A stretch of DNA of 64,000 nt, taken from assembly GCA_022750115.1 (NCBI GenBank), contig JAKIWI010000006.1, forward strand, positions 62,001-126,000, in the 5' to 3' direction. The stretch is from Thermoplasmata archaeon. GTDB lineage: Archaea; Thermoplasmatota; Thermoplasmata; Lutacidiplasmatales; UBA184. The notes beneath the pieces are model-generated. The model was not told the origin of the DNA and did no database searches. It was given only the letters and a program-made list of their open reading frames with translations. Position numbers and translations under genes: made by a program. Positions 49,213 to 58,219 of the stretch are shown in pieces (positions within the stretch are counted from its first letter, which is position 1; each line of letters opens with the position of its first letter).

Positions 49213-50139
49213 TCAGAGGGAGCCCACTCCGAGCGCGTGCAGCCAGAAGTTGACGATGAGGACGCCGATGACGACGAGCAAGTAGGGACCCGACCCGATG
49301 AACGCCCGGAGCGCGACGGGCCGGTCCACTCGTTTCCAGAGCGGAAGCGCGAGGACGAGGTAGGTCGCCGCGGCGACGAGGACGAGAACGGCGGCTGGCC
49401 ACGCGAACGGAGCGACCAGGACGAGGAGGGCCGAGGCGGGGAGGAGCAGAGCCGCGGAGACGACAACGACACGGCCCGAGTACTCCGGATCGTCCATCCG
49501 CGGGAGCATCGGGAGCCCGACCCGCTTGTAGTCCTCGCGCAGCAGCAACGCGAGGCTCCAGAAGTGGGGGGGCGTCCAGAGGAAGACGAGGAGCGCGAAC
49601 GCGAGGACCGGCGTGTTCCACGTGCCGATCGCGGCGGCGCCGCCCGCGAGCGCCGGCGCGCTCCCGGCGAACCCACCGATGACGATGTTCCAGGCCGTGC
49701 GGCGCTTGAGGAGCAGCGTGTAGACGAGCACGTAGGTGAGCCCGCCCAGCGCGATCGAGAGTGCGGTGAGGGGGTTCAACGTCACGTACGCGACCCCCAC
49801 CCCGATCCCCAGCAGGGCGGTGCCGGCGACCAGCACCCCACCGCTCCGCTCGATGCGGGCGTCGGGGAGCGGACGCTGGCGAGTCCGTCGCATTCCGCCG
49901 TCGACGTCGCGGTCGAGGTAGTGGTTCAACATCGCGGACCCCGCGGAGGCGATCCCGCCCGTCAGGGCGAGAAGACCGAGGCGGAGCGGGTCGATCTGGC
50001 TCGGGAGCGCGAGGAAGTAGCCGGCGACCGCGACGAGGACGATCAGTGCCGTGATTCCGGGCTTCGTGAGCGTGACGACGTCGCGCCACCGGGCGGGAGC
50101 GGAGCGCTCCGAAGTCGGGCTCGATGCCGATCCGCTCAC
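49213..50139 (-). CDS. ctaB: Protoheme IX farnesyltransferase (heme O synthase)
   Basis: 308 aa from GTG 50139, 25 nt after the ctaA stop; longer openings read into ctaA. It has about nine helices and the UbiA-family prenyl-diphosphate site NHYLDRDVDGGMRRTRQRPLP (N-x3-D-x3-D) near residue 75, then the second Asp motif region REDYKRVGLPMLP. It adds farnesyl to heme b giving heme O, which CtaA converts to heme A for the oxidase encoded upstream. Confidence 0.93.
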   Translation of the reverse strand: MSGSASSPTSERSAPARWRDVVTLTKPGITALIVLVAVAGYFLALPSQIDPLRLGLLALTGGIASAGSAMLNHYLDRDVDGGMRRTRQRPLPDARIERSGGVLVAGTALLGIGVGVAYVTLNPLTALSIALGGLTYVLVYTLLLKRRTAWNIVIGGFAGSAPALAGGAAAIGTWNTPVLAFALLVFLWTPPHFWSLALLLREDYKRVGLPMLPRMDDPEYSGRVVVVSAALLLPASALLVLVAPFAWPAAVLVLVAAATYLVLALPLWKRVDRPVALRAFIGSGPYLLVVIGVLIVNFWLHALGVGSL

Positions 50140-50164
50140 GGGCGACCTCCCCGACGTCCCCCCC

Positions 50165-50740
50165 CTACGGGGGGTCCGCCCCGCCGACCGGCGACGGCTC
50201 GGGAGAAGGGTCGTCGCCAACGCTGCGACCGAGGCGGGCCAGTGTGACCGTCGCCGGCTCATCGTCGGCGGCGTGCTCAGCCCAGGCGGCCCATCGACGC
50301 GGGATCTCGCGGAGGTTCGCGAGGAAGGCGATGAGGAGCAGGAGGCCGAACAGGATCGTCGCGAGCAGGAAGTGGAGGAGCACGATCCCGACGACGAGGT
50401 CGGTCTCGACGACGAGACCGCCCAGGAACGCCTGCGCGAGGACGAGGACCGCCGCGCACACGGCGAGGCCGCGGAGCGCGGGGCGGCGCCGCTCGGAGAC
50501 CAGGCCGACCAGCGCGAGCCCGGCGACCAGGACTCCCGTGACGAACGCGCTGAGGCGGTGGCTCCACTCGATCGCCGTCGCGCCGGAGAATGGCGGAAGG
50601 AGCGTGCCGTGGCACGTCGGCCAGTCCGGGCAGGCGAGGCCGGAGTCGCTCGCCATCACGTTGCCCCCGAGGAGGATCGTCACGTACGTCGCGGCGAACG
50701 CCGCGATTGCGAGGAGCCGGAAAAGGGTGTGTCGCTGCAT
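50165..50740 (-). CDS. ctaA: Heme A synthase, half-size CtaA
   Basis: 191 aa with four helices, about half the length of bacterial CtaA/COX15. The family mark LACPDWPTCHGTLLPP follows the first helix, and helix-borne His occur in EWSHRLSAFVTG and VLLHFLLATI. Short four-helix CtaA is known from Aeropyrum and is thought to work as a dimer or reflect the ancestral unit. The C-terminal 45 residues (AWAEHAADDEPATVTL onward) are soluble and polar. It lies between coxA and ctaB, fully co-transcribed. Confidence 0.85.
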   Translation of the reverse strand: MQRHTLFRLLAIAAFAATYVTILLGGNVMASDSGLACPDWPTCHGTLLPPFSGATAIEWSHRLSAFVTGVLVAGLALVGLVSERRRPALRGLAVCAAVLVLAQAFLGGLVVETDLVVGIVLLHFLLATILFGLLLLIAFLANLREIPRRWAAWAEHAADDEPATVTLARLGRSVGDDPSPEPSPVGGADPP

Positions 50741-50765
50741 CGTCGGTTCCCTCGCTGCCGAACTC

Positions 50766-52451
50766 CTACGGCGCGAGATCGGCGGGGGCCGCCGCGGCGG
50801 GGGTGCCCCGAGAGGAGCGCAGCGGCTGCGGGACGGGTCCGGTCATCTGGGTCGGCGCGGGCTCGCCCCACGGGTCGTCGGTCGTGACCTTGCGGCCGGC
50901 GAAGTAGCTGTAGACCATGTTGAACGCGAAGACCAGCTGACCGATGCCGAGGATCATCGCACCGACGCTCGCGAGGAAGTTCAGCATCTCGAAGTTCCCC
51001 GTCGGGAGGTAGGTGTAGACGCGGCGGGGCATCCCCTCCGCCCCGAGGATGAACATCGGGAACAAGAGGAGGTTGACACCGACGTACGTGAGGAGGAAGT
51101 GGATGTGGCCGAGCCGCTGGGAGTACCAGCGTTTCGTCCAGATCGGGTAGTAGAAGTAGATCCCGGCGAAGATGCCCATCAACGTCCCGCCGAGCAGGAT
51201 GTAGTGGAAGTGTGCGACGACGAAGTACGTCGCGTGGTAGAGATAGTCGACAGGGATCGAGGCGAGGAGGACCCCCGACAATCCGCCGATGACGAATCCC
51301 GTGATGAACGCGACGCAGAACCACATCGGGACGGCCATCCAGATCTGACCGCCCCAGAGCGTGGCGACCCAGTTGAACGTCTTCACGGCCGACGGCACCG
51401 CGATCGCCATCGTCGAGAGCATGAAGACGAACCGAAGGTCCGTCGAGACCCCGGTCACGAACATGTGGTGTTCCCAGACGGCGAAGGAAAGGACCGCGAA
51501 GACGCCGAGCGCGACCGCCATGGCGCCGTAGCCGAAGATGTCCTTTCTCGCGAGCTTGGGTAAAACGGTCGAGATGATCCCGAATGCCGGGAGCACCATC
51601 ACGTAGACCTCGGGATGAGCGAAGAACCAGAACATGTTCTGGTAGAGGAGGGCGCCGCCGAGCGGCGTGCCGTTCGCGGCCGCGAGGATGTGCGTCCCGA
51701 AATTGCGGTCCGACAGGACCATCGTGAGCGCGATCGAGAGCGAGGGGAGCGCGAAGATGAGGAGGACCGAGTTGATCAGCGTCGCCCAGACGAAGAGGGG
51801 CATGTTCCAGTACTTCACGCCCGGCGCGCGGTGCTTGACGATCGTGACGAGGAAGTTGATCGCGCCCAGCATCGAGGACGCGGAGAGGATGTGGAGCCCC
51901 GTGATCCAGAGGTCCACGCCGTGCGGGTTCGGACCGTACGCCTGCACCGAGAGCGGCACGTAGCCGGTCCAGCCGGCGTAGGCGTTCGAGAGAAGCAGGA
52001 TCACCCCGGCGGGCGGGAGCATCCAGAACGCGATCGCGTTGATCCTCGGGAGGGCCATCTCCTTCGCCCCGATCATCGACGGGACGAGGAAGTTGCCGAA
52101 CCCGGCGAGAACGGGCATGATGAACATGAAAATCATCAGCACCCCGTGCATCGTGAACAGGGTCGAGTAGACGTCCGGCGTGATGCCGAGCGTCGTCTGC
52201 GGGTCGAGCCCGAGCCCCTGAACGAACCCGAGGTCGGTGCGGATCAGGGTCGCGTAGATCCCACCGATGAAGAAGAACACCATTCCCGTGGTGATGTACA
52301 TCAGACCGATGCGCCGATGATCGGTCGTGAACAGGTACTGGGCCGCCTTGCGGACGAACCACTCGCCGTGGTAGCGGAGGACCCACAGCACGAACGCAGC
52401 GATGGCCACGAGCAGCGCGATCTCGACGACCGGGGTCACGAATTCGTACAT
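50766..52451 (-). CDS. coxA: Cytochrome c oxidase subunit I (heme-copper oxidase, A type)
   Basis: 561 aa with 12 core helices. CuB/heme a3 residues: [16 protein letters not shown] (HxxxY crosslink and the D-channel Glu), WEHHMFV, and the heme ligands in [12 protein letters not shown] and [11 protein letters not shown]-channel Lys is in [11 protein letters not shown]. At the D-channel mouth, the usual Asp region reads [11 protein letters not shown] with Glu. The N-terminus has the expected [12 protein letters not shown]. The C-terminal tail is Pro/Ala-rich. It is the terminal oxidase proton pump of the aerobic chain; subunit II is encoded separately at 59078-59768. Confidence 0.97.
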   Translation of the reverse strand: MYEFVTPVVEIALLVAIAAFVLWVLRYHGEWFVRKAAQYLFTTDHRRIGLMYITTGMVFFFIGGIYATLIRTDLGFVQGLGLDPQTTLGITPDVYSTLFTMHGVLMIFMFIMPVLAGFGNFLVPSMIGAKEMALPRINAIAFWMLPPAGVILLLSNAYAGWTGYVPLSVQAYGPNPHGVDLWITGLHILSASSMLGAINFLVTIVKHRAPGVKYWNMPLFVWATLINSVLLIFALPSLSIALTMVLSDRNFGTHILAAANGTPLGGALLYQNMFWFFAHPEVYVMVLPAFGIISTVLPKLARKDIFGYGAMAVALGVFAVLSFAVWEHHMFVTGVSTDLRFVFMLSTMAIAVPSAVKTFNWVATLWGGQIWMAVPMWFCVAFITGFVIGGLSGVLLASIPVDYLYHATYFVVAHFHYILLGGTLMGIFAGIYFYYPIWTKRWYSQRLGHIHFLLTYVGVNLLLFPMFILGAEGMPRRVYTYLPTGNFEMLNFLASVGAMILGIGQLVFAFNMVYSYFAGRKVTTDDPWGEPAPTQMTGPVPQPLRSSRGTPAAAAPADLAP

Positions 52452-52467
52452 CGTTCCTCCTCTCCCC

Positions 52468-52866
52468 TCACATGATCAGCTGGGCCACGACGTAGGCGAT
52501 CCCGAGGGCCGTCGCGAGGACGACGACCCAGGTGAGCAGTTTCGCCGCGGCGCGGGGCGTCGCGGGAGGGGGGGTCGCCGGCCGGAACCGGCGGCCGAGC
52601 GGCCAGACCCGGTACGTCACGTCGGCCAGGTGGGCGAGCAGGGCGCCCATCAGGAACATGGCCGCCGCCGCGAAGCCGAACGATGTCTCCGCGCCCGTGC
52701 CGACCAAGGGGCCGAGCTTGAACGCGTACAGCGCGAGCCCGGCGATCCCCAGCAGCATGAGGACCGTCACGGCCTGGTAGAGGGCGAGCACCTTGCGGGC
52801 TGCCTGCGATCGGTGCGCCTCGACGCTCGCGAGCATCTCGGGCGTGAGCTCGGTCACGTCACTCAA
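52468..52866 (-). CDS. Three-helix membrane protein of the oxidase cluster
   Basis: 132 aa with helices at about 28-52, 65-92 and 108-131 ([60 protein letters not shown]). It overlaps the 88-aa gene by eight bases and precedes coxA by 16 nt. Its place suggests an accessory oxidase or bc-complex subunit; no family was recognised and it is too short for subunit III. Confidence 0.7.
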   Translation of the reverse strand: MSDVTELTPEMLASVEAHRSQAARKVLALYQAVTVLMLLGIAGLALYAFKLGPLVGTGAETSFGFAAAAMFLMGALLAHLADVTYRVWPLGRRFRPATPPPATPRAAAKLLTWVVVLATALGIAYVVAQLIM

Positions 52867-53125
52867 ACAGCCTCACCTCCCGGTGGGGAACGCCGCGAAG
52901 CCGGTCGACCCGGTAGAGGATCCCCGTCAGCAGCAGCATCGCGATCGAGGCGACGACCGCCCCGCCGACGAACGCAGGGACATCGACGAGCCAGTTGCCG
53001 TTCGCAAACAGGTCCGTCAGGCCATACACGACGAAAGCGGCCGCGACCGTGCCGACCATCAGGAGGATCGCGAGGACGCCCCAGAGCCAGCCGGTGGCGT
53101 ACGTGCGGGGCGCCGGCTCAGTCAT
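52859..53125 (-). CDS. Two-helix membrane protein of the oxidase cluster
   Basis: 88 aa with helices near 12-32 (GWLWGVLAILLMVGTVAAAF) and 50-70 (AFVGGAVVASIAMLLLTGIL). Overlaps the cytochrome b gene by eight bases at its start and the 132-aa gene at its end, so translation is probably coupled. An accessory respiratory subunit is the likeliest role; unproven. Confidence 0.7.
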   Translation of the reverse strand: MTEPAPRTYATGWLWGVLAILLMVGTVAAAFVVYGLTDLFANGNWLVDVPAFVGGAVVASIAMLLLTGILYRVDRLRGVPHREVRLFE

Positions 53126-54473
53126 GGGGTCGGGCCTCCGCGACGGCGGGCCGGGGCGTTCCGGGGGAGCCGAGCGGGTACACCCCGCGCCGGTCGGCGG
53201 TCGCGCCGTCGCGAGAGGCGAGCCGAGCGCGGTAGCTCTTCTGGTAGCGCCAGTGGAACAACGCGACGACCACGGCGTTGACGGCGAACAGCGGCGCCAA
53301 CCGCTCGGCGACGGTCATCGGGGTGATCGCGACCCCCGGGGTGAGCCCGCCCCAGACCGTCATCAGGACGAAGAACTCGAGCATCGAGTTCGCGAGGAAG
53401 ATGAACAGCGGTCGATCGCGGGGGTGGGTACGCTTCGAGCGGTCGAGGAACGGCAGGAAGAGAACGTAGAGGATGATCACGGTCGTCACGCCGACGGCGA
53501 GCACCGGCGTCACGCCCTGGAAGTCGACGAATTTGAACTCCCAGAGGAAGTACCAATCCGGTTGCGTGACGACCCCGGCCGCGGAGAGGTCACCCGCGTA
53601 GGTCGGAAGGCTCCACGGCCAGAGCGCAGCGATGCCGAGCAGGAGCCCGATGTAGAACAGCGCCCACTTGGTGATGTAGAAGAAAATGTGGGGCATGAAC
53701 GGCACGTGTTTCTTGTCCTCCGTGGCGTTGAACCGCCGACGTTGGAGCGGGTCGGACGTCGCCGGCGGCGCGATGCCGTGGGACTCGAACAGCGCGATGT
53801 GGGCGTACAGGAGTGCCGCGAGCGCGAGGGGCAGGAGGAGCACGTGCGCCGCGAACATGCGCGACAACAGCCCCTGTCCCGTGCCGTCGGACAGAATCAG
53901 CGGGCCGAGGAGCGGGCCCGCGTACGGAAGCCGGATCGCGAGGACCAGCCCGACGTTCGTCGCGTTGAGGGAAATCTGCGTGTACGGGAGGAGGTAGCCG
54001 GTGAACCCCATCCCGAGCGTCGTCAGCATCAGGAGGCTGCCGACCATCCAGGAGAATTCGCGCGGGGCCTTGTACACCCCGAGGTAGTAGCCTCGGTAGA
54101 AGTGCACGAACGCGAGGAAGATCATCGCGTAGGCGCCGTACAAGTGGGTCGACAGGAGTAGCTGGCCCATCGGGACCGAGTGGACGATGTAGTAGGTGCT
54201 GCACCAGGCCGCGGGCGAGGACGAGAGCGTCCCGGTCGGTTGGCCACACGCCGTGAACGTCGGGCTCGTGCTCGGCTGGTAGTAGAGGAGGAGCAGCAGC
54301 CCCGAGATCACCTGGTAGAGGAACGCGTTCACGACGAACGCGCCGGTCCAGTAGGACGGCTTGAACGAGAACTCGGGCTGCGGGCGGAGCGCCCACTTGG
54401 GCATCCCGGTCCGGTCCTCGACGAACCCCCAGACCCGGTTGAGGGTCCGATTGAACCACCGCTCGAACGCCAT
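53118..54473 (-). CDS. Cytochrome b of a bc1/b6f-type complex
   Basis: 451 aa. Four heme-ligand His lie in two helices: H-x13-H in STHLYGAYAMIFLAFVHFYR and H-x14-H in AAHVLLLPLALAALLYAHIA, the second spacing being b6-like. The quinol-oxidation motif is PDWYFLWEF in place of PEWY. The loop after helix A has an inserted Cys pair (ACGQPTGTL ... AWCST). The C-terminus after the last helix is Pro-rich and polar. It oxidises quinol and pumps protons with the Rieske protein encoded just upstream. No cytochrome c1 gene is present, so electrons probably leave via the cupredoxin. Confidence 0.94.
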   Translation of the reverse strand: MAFERWFNRTLNRVWGFVEDRTGMPKWALRPQPEFSFKPSYWTGAFVVNAFLYQVISGLLLLLYYQPSTSPTFTACGQPTGTLSSSPAAWCSTYYIVHSVPMGQLLLSTHLYGAYAMIFLAFVHFYRGYYLGVYKAPREFSWMVGSLLMLTTLGMGFTGYLLPYTQISLNATNVGLVLAIRLPYAGPLLGPLILSDGTGQGLLSRMFAAHVLLLPLALAALLYAHIALFESHGIAPPATSDPLQRRRFNATEDKKHVPFMPHIFFYITKWALFYIGLLLGIAALWPWSLPTYAGDLSAAGVVTQPDWYFLWEFKFVDFQGVTPVLAVGVTTVIILYVLFLPFLDRSKRTHPRDRPLFIFLANSMLEFFVLMTVWGGLTPGVAITPMTVAERLAPLFAVNAVVVALFHWRYQKSYRARLASRDGATADRRGVYPLGSPGTPRPAVAEARPHD

Positions 54474-54485
54474 CCCGCCCTCCGA

Positions 54486-55292
54486 CTACGAGAAGTTGCA
54501 CAGGCGCACGGGCTGCTGGCGCGTGAGCTGGCTCGATGTGCCGACTCCATAGTCGCCGGTCAGTGTGTCGAGGTGGCCGTTCACCGGCGGGCCGACCATG
54601 TTGACGGCGTACAGCGTGTCGTCGCCCTGATCCCATTCGAGGATCACCTGGGGCAGCGGAAGGACGGCGGGGCCCGTGAGGTTGGCCGCGCCGTTCGTGA
54701 CGTCGTAGGTCGAGCCGTGGCAGGTGCAGTGGATGTAGAACGACTTGCCGCCGGGCGATTGCGGGCAAATGCCGGCGGGGTAGTAGGAAATGGCGGGCGC
54801 GGGGCACCCGAGGTGCTGGCAGATCGCGCTGAACGCGACGATCGACTTCTGGCTCCCGACCCCGTTCACGACGTTCGTCGCTCCCGAGGAGGAGCCGGAC
54901 GCGGGCGCGACGTTGAGGAGGAAGTTCGGCTCGTTGCGGAGCGGGTAGTTGAACGTCAGGACATCGCCCGTCTCGGCGTTGTACTCCTTCTCGGCCTTCG
55001 TGACCGTGAGGGGCGTCCCATCGAGATCGAGGAGCTGCACCCGCGGGAACGACGAGAGGCCGACCGTGGGCGGCTGGGCGTACTGCAACGATCCGGCGAC
55101 CAACCCTCCGCCGGCGGCGCCGACGACGCCCGCGGCGACGAGCAGCTTGAGGACGTTGCGCTTCGTCTCGTCGACCTCGCCGGGCTCCGACGACGGGGTC
55201 GCTGCGACGCGGTGGAGCTGGCCGACGGGGAAGGACAGCGCCGCGGCGGTGCAGGGCGAGGGACAGGCCGCGCCCATCCCGAACGCCGTCAC
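54486..55292 (-). CDS. Rieske iron-sulfur protein
   Basis: 268 aa from a GTG overlapping the 61-aa gene stop (GTGA). A KR-type twin-arginine-like motif (ETKRNVLKLLVAAG) and a hydrophobic helix near residues 46-68 mark a membrane-anchored Tat substrate. Cluster ligands are in ICQHLGCPAP and CTCHGS, with an inserted Cys between (PAGICPQ). The protein lies outside the membrane and accepts electrons from quinol at cytochrome b. The tat genes at the head of the same run fit its need for folded export. Confidence 0.94.
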   Translation of the reverse strand: MTAFGMGAACPSPCTAAALSFPVGQLHRVAATPSSEPGEVDETKRNVLKLLVAAGVVGAAGGGLVAGSLQYAQPPTVGLSSFPRVQLLDLDGTPLTVTKAEKEYNAETGDVLTFNYPLRNEPNFLLNVAPASGSSSGATNVVNGVGSQKSIVAFSAICQHLGCPAPAISYYPAGICPQSPGGKSFYIHCTCHGSTYDVTNGAANLTGPAVLPLPQVILEWDQGDDTLYAVNMVGPPVNGHLDTLTGDYGVGTSSQLTRQQPVRLCNFS

Positions 55293-55474
55293 AGCGTCCT
55301 CCCGCGCGTGTCGACCTCGAGGTCGTCCGGCAGCCCCGGCTCCGGGATCGGAGCGTCGCCCGGGAGCTCCGCGCGCTCACTCCCGTAGTACACCGCCCAG
55401 GTGATGCCGATCCCCGCCAGGATCAGGAGCACTTCGAGCAGCGTGATCTGGTCGTTGATGGAGAGCGCGCTCAT
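55289..55474 (-). CDS. Small single-span membrane protein
   Basis: 61 aa. One helix (ITLLEVLLILAGIGITWAVYY) near residues 9-29, then an acidic tail (LPGDAPIPEPGLPDDLEV). It overlaps the TatB-like gene before it (ATGA) and the Rieske gene after it (GTGA), so it is tightly coupled to both. Probably a respiratory or Tat accessory protein; no family recognised. Confidence 0.6.
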   Translation of the reverse strand: MSALSINDQITLLEVLLILAGIGITWAVYYGSERAELPGDAPIPEPGLPDDLEVDTRGRTL

Positions 55475-55848
55475 CGGGTTCGGGGCGCCTCCAGCCCGGC
55501 CGACGGAATGGCGAGCGACCAGTGGTCGGGCCCGATCGACCCGAGGCTCGCCGTCGCGGCGATGGCGAACGGCATCGGCGGAGTCGTCACCGCGGCCGGG
55601 ATTCCGGGCGTCTGCGACCCTTCGGGATACCCCATCAAGGCCCCGCGCAGCGAGAGCGAGCGGAGGCTCGACGGCGCGGGGAGGTCGGCCGCGCGGGTCA
55701 GTTCGCCGAGGAGTTCCTGCTTCAGCCGGACGAACCGCCCGTAGTACCGTCCGAACTGCCGGAGGAGCGCGCCGCTCTCGCGGCCGAGCAGAAGGAAGCC
55801 GGCGACGCCGAGCAGGATGGCCCAATCGATGTCGGAGAACAGCGCCAT
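55471..55848 (-). CDS. TatA/TatB-like protein
   Basis: 125 aa. An N-terminal helix (IDWAILLGVAGFLLLG) followed by the amphipathic helix SGALLRQFGRYYGRFVRLKQELLGELTRAA resembles TatB/Hcf106, and it is placed directly after tatC (6 nt gap). Beyond residue 60 the sequence is Pro/Ala-rich with no fold evident. With TatA encoded upstream this would give a three-component translocase; the assignment is good but not certain. Confidence 0.65.
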   Translation of the reverse strand: MALFSDIDWAILLGVAGFLLLGRESGALLRQFGRYYGRFVRLKQELLGELTRAADLPAPSSLRSLSLRGALMGYPEGSQTPGIPAAVTTPPMPFAIAATASLGSIGPDHWSLAIPSAGLEAPRTR

Positions 55849-55854
55849 CTCACC

Positions 55855-56685
55855 TCACCCCGTCACGGCCGCGGGCCCCGACCGGCGCTTCGTCGCCCGC
55901 GACTCCCAGCGGCCGGCGAACCAGGCGCCGCCGAGGTAGAGCGCGATCATGGGCGTCGCGACGAGGAGCATCGTGATGCCCGAGTTGTCCGGCGTGACGA
56001 TCATCCCGAAGACGAGCGAACCGATCACCGCGCCGCGCCAGTGCCGACGCCAGACGGCGGCTCGCACGACCCCGAGGCGGGTCAGCGAGTAGACGAACAC
56101 GGGAAGCTCGAACACGAGCCCGAAGGCGAGCGGATAGAGGAGCGCGAATTGGACGAACTGCTGGACGCCGAGGACGGGGGCGAGCCCCATCGCGGCGACG
56201 TAGAGGAACAGCAAACGGAACGTGAGGGGCGTCAGCACGAACACGCCGAGCGCCGTGCCGATGGCGAACAGGATCGTCGCGGGAATGCCGATGCGCCGGA
56301 TCATCTCGCGCTCGTTGCGGCGGAGCGCCGGGACGAGGAACGCGGAGACCTCGTGGACGATCCACGGCATCCCGAGGATCAGCGTGAGGAGGGCGCCGAT
56401 CTCGACCTGGACCAAGATCGAGTCGCCGACCCCGACGTTCAGGAGAACGACGTTCGACGGGAGCATGAGTTGGACGAGCGCGCGGAACACCTGGGCCGTG
56501 ACGTTGTAGAACAGGTTCGGCCACGGGTAGGCGAATGGGATCGTCCGCCCGAGAACGTGCAAGGGGTAGGGCTTCAGCTCGAACGTGACGAGGAAGCCGA
56601 AGATGGGGGCGAGGACCAGCATGGTCCGGACGAGGCGGTGGCGGACCTCGCCGAGGACGGCGAGGATCTTGTCGAGCTCCCCCAT
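55855..56685 (-). CDS. tatC: Twin-arginine translocase subunit TatC
   Basis: 276 aa, six helices. The N-terminus has the TatC pattern (ELDKILAVLGEVRHRLVRTMLVLAPIF), the cytoplasmic loop PWIVHEVSAFLVPALRRNEREMIR and the helix-5 region QFALLYPLAFGLVFELPVFVY. It is the receptor for twin-arginine signals and is encoded with the Rieske protein, a Tat substrate. It is followed by the TatB-like gene. Confidence 0.93.
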   Translation of the reverse strand: MGELDKILAVLGEVRHRLVRTMLVLAPIFGFLVTFELKPYPLHVLGRTIPFAYPWPNLFYNVTAQVFRALVQLMLPSNVVLLNVGVGDSILVQVEIGALLTLILGMPWIVHEVSAFLVPALRRNEREMIRRIGIPATILFAIGTALGVFVLTPLTFRLLFLYVAAMGLAPVLGVQQFVQFALLYPLAFGLVFELPVFVYSLTRLGVVRAAVWRRHWRGAVIGSLVFGMIVTPDNSGITMLLVATPMIALYLGGAWFAGRWESRATKRRSGPAAVTG

Positions 56686-56791
56686 GCGTCACACCCACCC
56701 ACTTCGTCGGCCCGGAGCCGCCCACGGCGCCCCCCGCCAGGGTTCGGCTTCGACCGGACCGACGGTGCCCATCTCCCCTCGGGGCCTCGGT

Positions 56792-56992
56792 CTACCGGGG
56801 GCCGGGGGTGGGGGTGGTCGCCAGGTTCGCCTGCTCGGCCTTCAGCTCGCGCTCAACCTCGAGCCGGCCGCGCTTGAACTCCCCGATCGAGCGGCCGAGC
56901 GCGTGCGCGAGCTGGGGGATCTTGCTCGAGCCGTAGAACAAGATCGCGACCACGACGCCGATGATCAGCCAGTCGTCCAATGAGTCGAACAT
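56792..56992 (-). CDS. tatA: Sec-independent translocase protein TatA
   Basis: 66 aa. N-terminal helix WLIIGVVVAILFYGSSKIP, the hinge LAHALGRSIGEFKRG (amphipathic helix with FKRG as in TatA), and a short charged tail. First gene of the tat-respiration run; a TATA element is 31 nt upstream. The gap to tatC is 106 nt and shows no other feature. Confidence 0.9.
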   Translation of the reverse strand: MFDSLDDWLIIGVVVAILFYGSSKIPQLAHALGRSIGEFKRGRLEVERELKAEQANLATTPTPGPR

Positions 56993-57018
56993 GGGTTGCT
57001 CCCGACCACCGGGGGCGG

Positions 57019-57027
57019 GGGTATCTG
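57019..57027 (-). promoter_or_regulatory. Putative TATA box of the tat-respiratory run
   Basis: CCAGATACC (minus strand) 31 nt before the tatA ATG. A second candidate, GTTTAAGTA at 57076-57084, lies farther upstream and would give a leader of about 60 nt. Confidence 0.4.
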
Positions 57028-57086
57028 GCGTTCGTACCGGGAAGTCCGACCCGTACGAGTTGTCCGTACCGGCCCTACTTAAACGG

Positions 57087-58127
57087 TCACGCCGGCGCGA
57101 CCACGATCGTCTCGTTCCCGAGCGAGACGGCGCGGTCGACCGCGACCTCGGCGAGCGTCGAGAGGCAGGCGGCGCTCCGCTGCGTCGCGACGGTCGCGGC
57201 GTGGAGTCCGGCGCGCCGCGCCGTCACGCCCATGCGGTCCGCCGACTCGCGGGCCGAGCTACCGAGGGCCGCGACCTGGGCGTAGGCGTCGCACGCCTCG
57301 CCGAGCGAGGGACGAATCAGCGTGTCGACGACCGACTTGAGCCCATCCTTCACATCGGCGAGGCGAGCGCGCAGCGCCGCGGTGTCGCCCGCGGGCCGCT
57401 CCCGGCTCGCGTCGAGGAGGACGGCGATCTCGGAGAGGAGGTGGCCGAGCTCCTGCAGCGAGTGGACGACGACGCGCCACTCGAGCAGTTGGCGGGGGTC
57501 GGGGCAGCCGATGCGCCGCGCCAGTGACCAGTCGCGGCTCGCGAGGAACAGCTGACGGACCAGGAGGGCGAGCACCCGTTCGCTCTCCTCGTCGAGCGAG
57601 GCGATCCGCTTCGAGCGAGCGCGCCGGTCGAGCAGCATCTCCGACTCCTCGAGGAACGCGATCAGAATCATCTTCATGCGCTGGACGAGCTGCGGCAGGC
57701 CGTACTTCGACGGGTCGATGAAGTTCTGGAGGACGATCCGCGTCGGCTCCTGGGCGACGACCGAGACGCCGATCAGGCGCCGCGCGGCCTTCAGAAGCTC
57801 CTCGATCCGCTCAGGGGGGATCGGGGTCTCGCTGCGGATCTCGATCGCATCGTGCCCGACGCGGTAGGCGCCGAGGACGAGCCGCTCGAGGACCCCCGGC
57901 GTGTCGAACGACTGGGCCTGGACCAGGTACGGGGCGCTCGCGCCGACGACCCCGGCGGCCGGGGCCGGTCGAAGGTAGAGGGCGCCATCGTCGTTCTGGT
58001 CGAAGACGATGAGGTCGCCCGGTCGAAGGTTCATCGCCTCCGCCCACGGCTTGGGGAGCGTGACCGCGATCGAGGAGTGGCCGGCCTTCAGAACCCGTCG
58101 CTCGCGGCTCGGGACTCCCCACGCCAT
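57087..58127 (-). CDS. AbrB-PhoU domain regulator
   Basis: 346 aa. Residues 10-55 are a SpoVT/AbrB-type DNA-binding fold (RRVLKAGHSSIAVTLPKPWA then LRPGDLIVFDQ), and the rest is a PhoU-like helical domain in two repeats (the second begins near residue 215). Such archaeal proteins are linked to phosphate-uptake regulation. An inverted repeat sits in its own leader (58146-58162), which is suggestive of autoregulation. It lies between tatA and the cupredoxin gene on the same strand. Confidence 0.85.
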   Translation of the reverse strand: MAWGVPSRERRVLKAGHSSIAVTLPKPWAEAMNLRPGDLIVFDQNDDGALYLRPAPAAGVVGASAPYLVQAQSFDTPGVLERLVLGAYRVGHDAIEIRSETPIPPERIEELLKAARRLIGVSVVAQEPTRIVLQNFIDPSKYGLPQLVQRMKMILIAFLEESEMLLDRRARSKRIASLDEESERVLALLVRQLFLASRDWSLARRIGCPDPRQLLEWRVVVHSLQELGHLLSEIAVLLDASRERPAGDTAALRARLADVKDGLKSVVDTLIRPSLGEACDAYAQVAALGSSARESADRMGVTARRAGLHAATVATQRSAACLSTLAEVAVDRAVSLGNETIVVAPA

Positions 58128-58145
58128 TGATTCGACCCCGAACCT

Positions 58146-58162
58146 CCTACGAGGTCCGTAGG
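58146..58162. promoter_or_regulatory. Inverted repeat in the AbrB-PhoU gene leader
   Basis: CCTACG-AGGTC-CGTAGG, a perfect 6-base palindrome arm with a 5-base centre. It covers the predicted start site (TATA-like AAAGTCTAAG at 58181-58190, minus strand) and could be an operator. The longer dyad AACCT...AGGTT flanks it with one extra base. Confidence 0.45.
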
Positions 58163-58219
58163 TTGCACCGACTCATCCTTCTTAGACTTTCCGGCGCCCG
58201 GCCGACGGGAATCGGGAAC

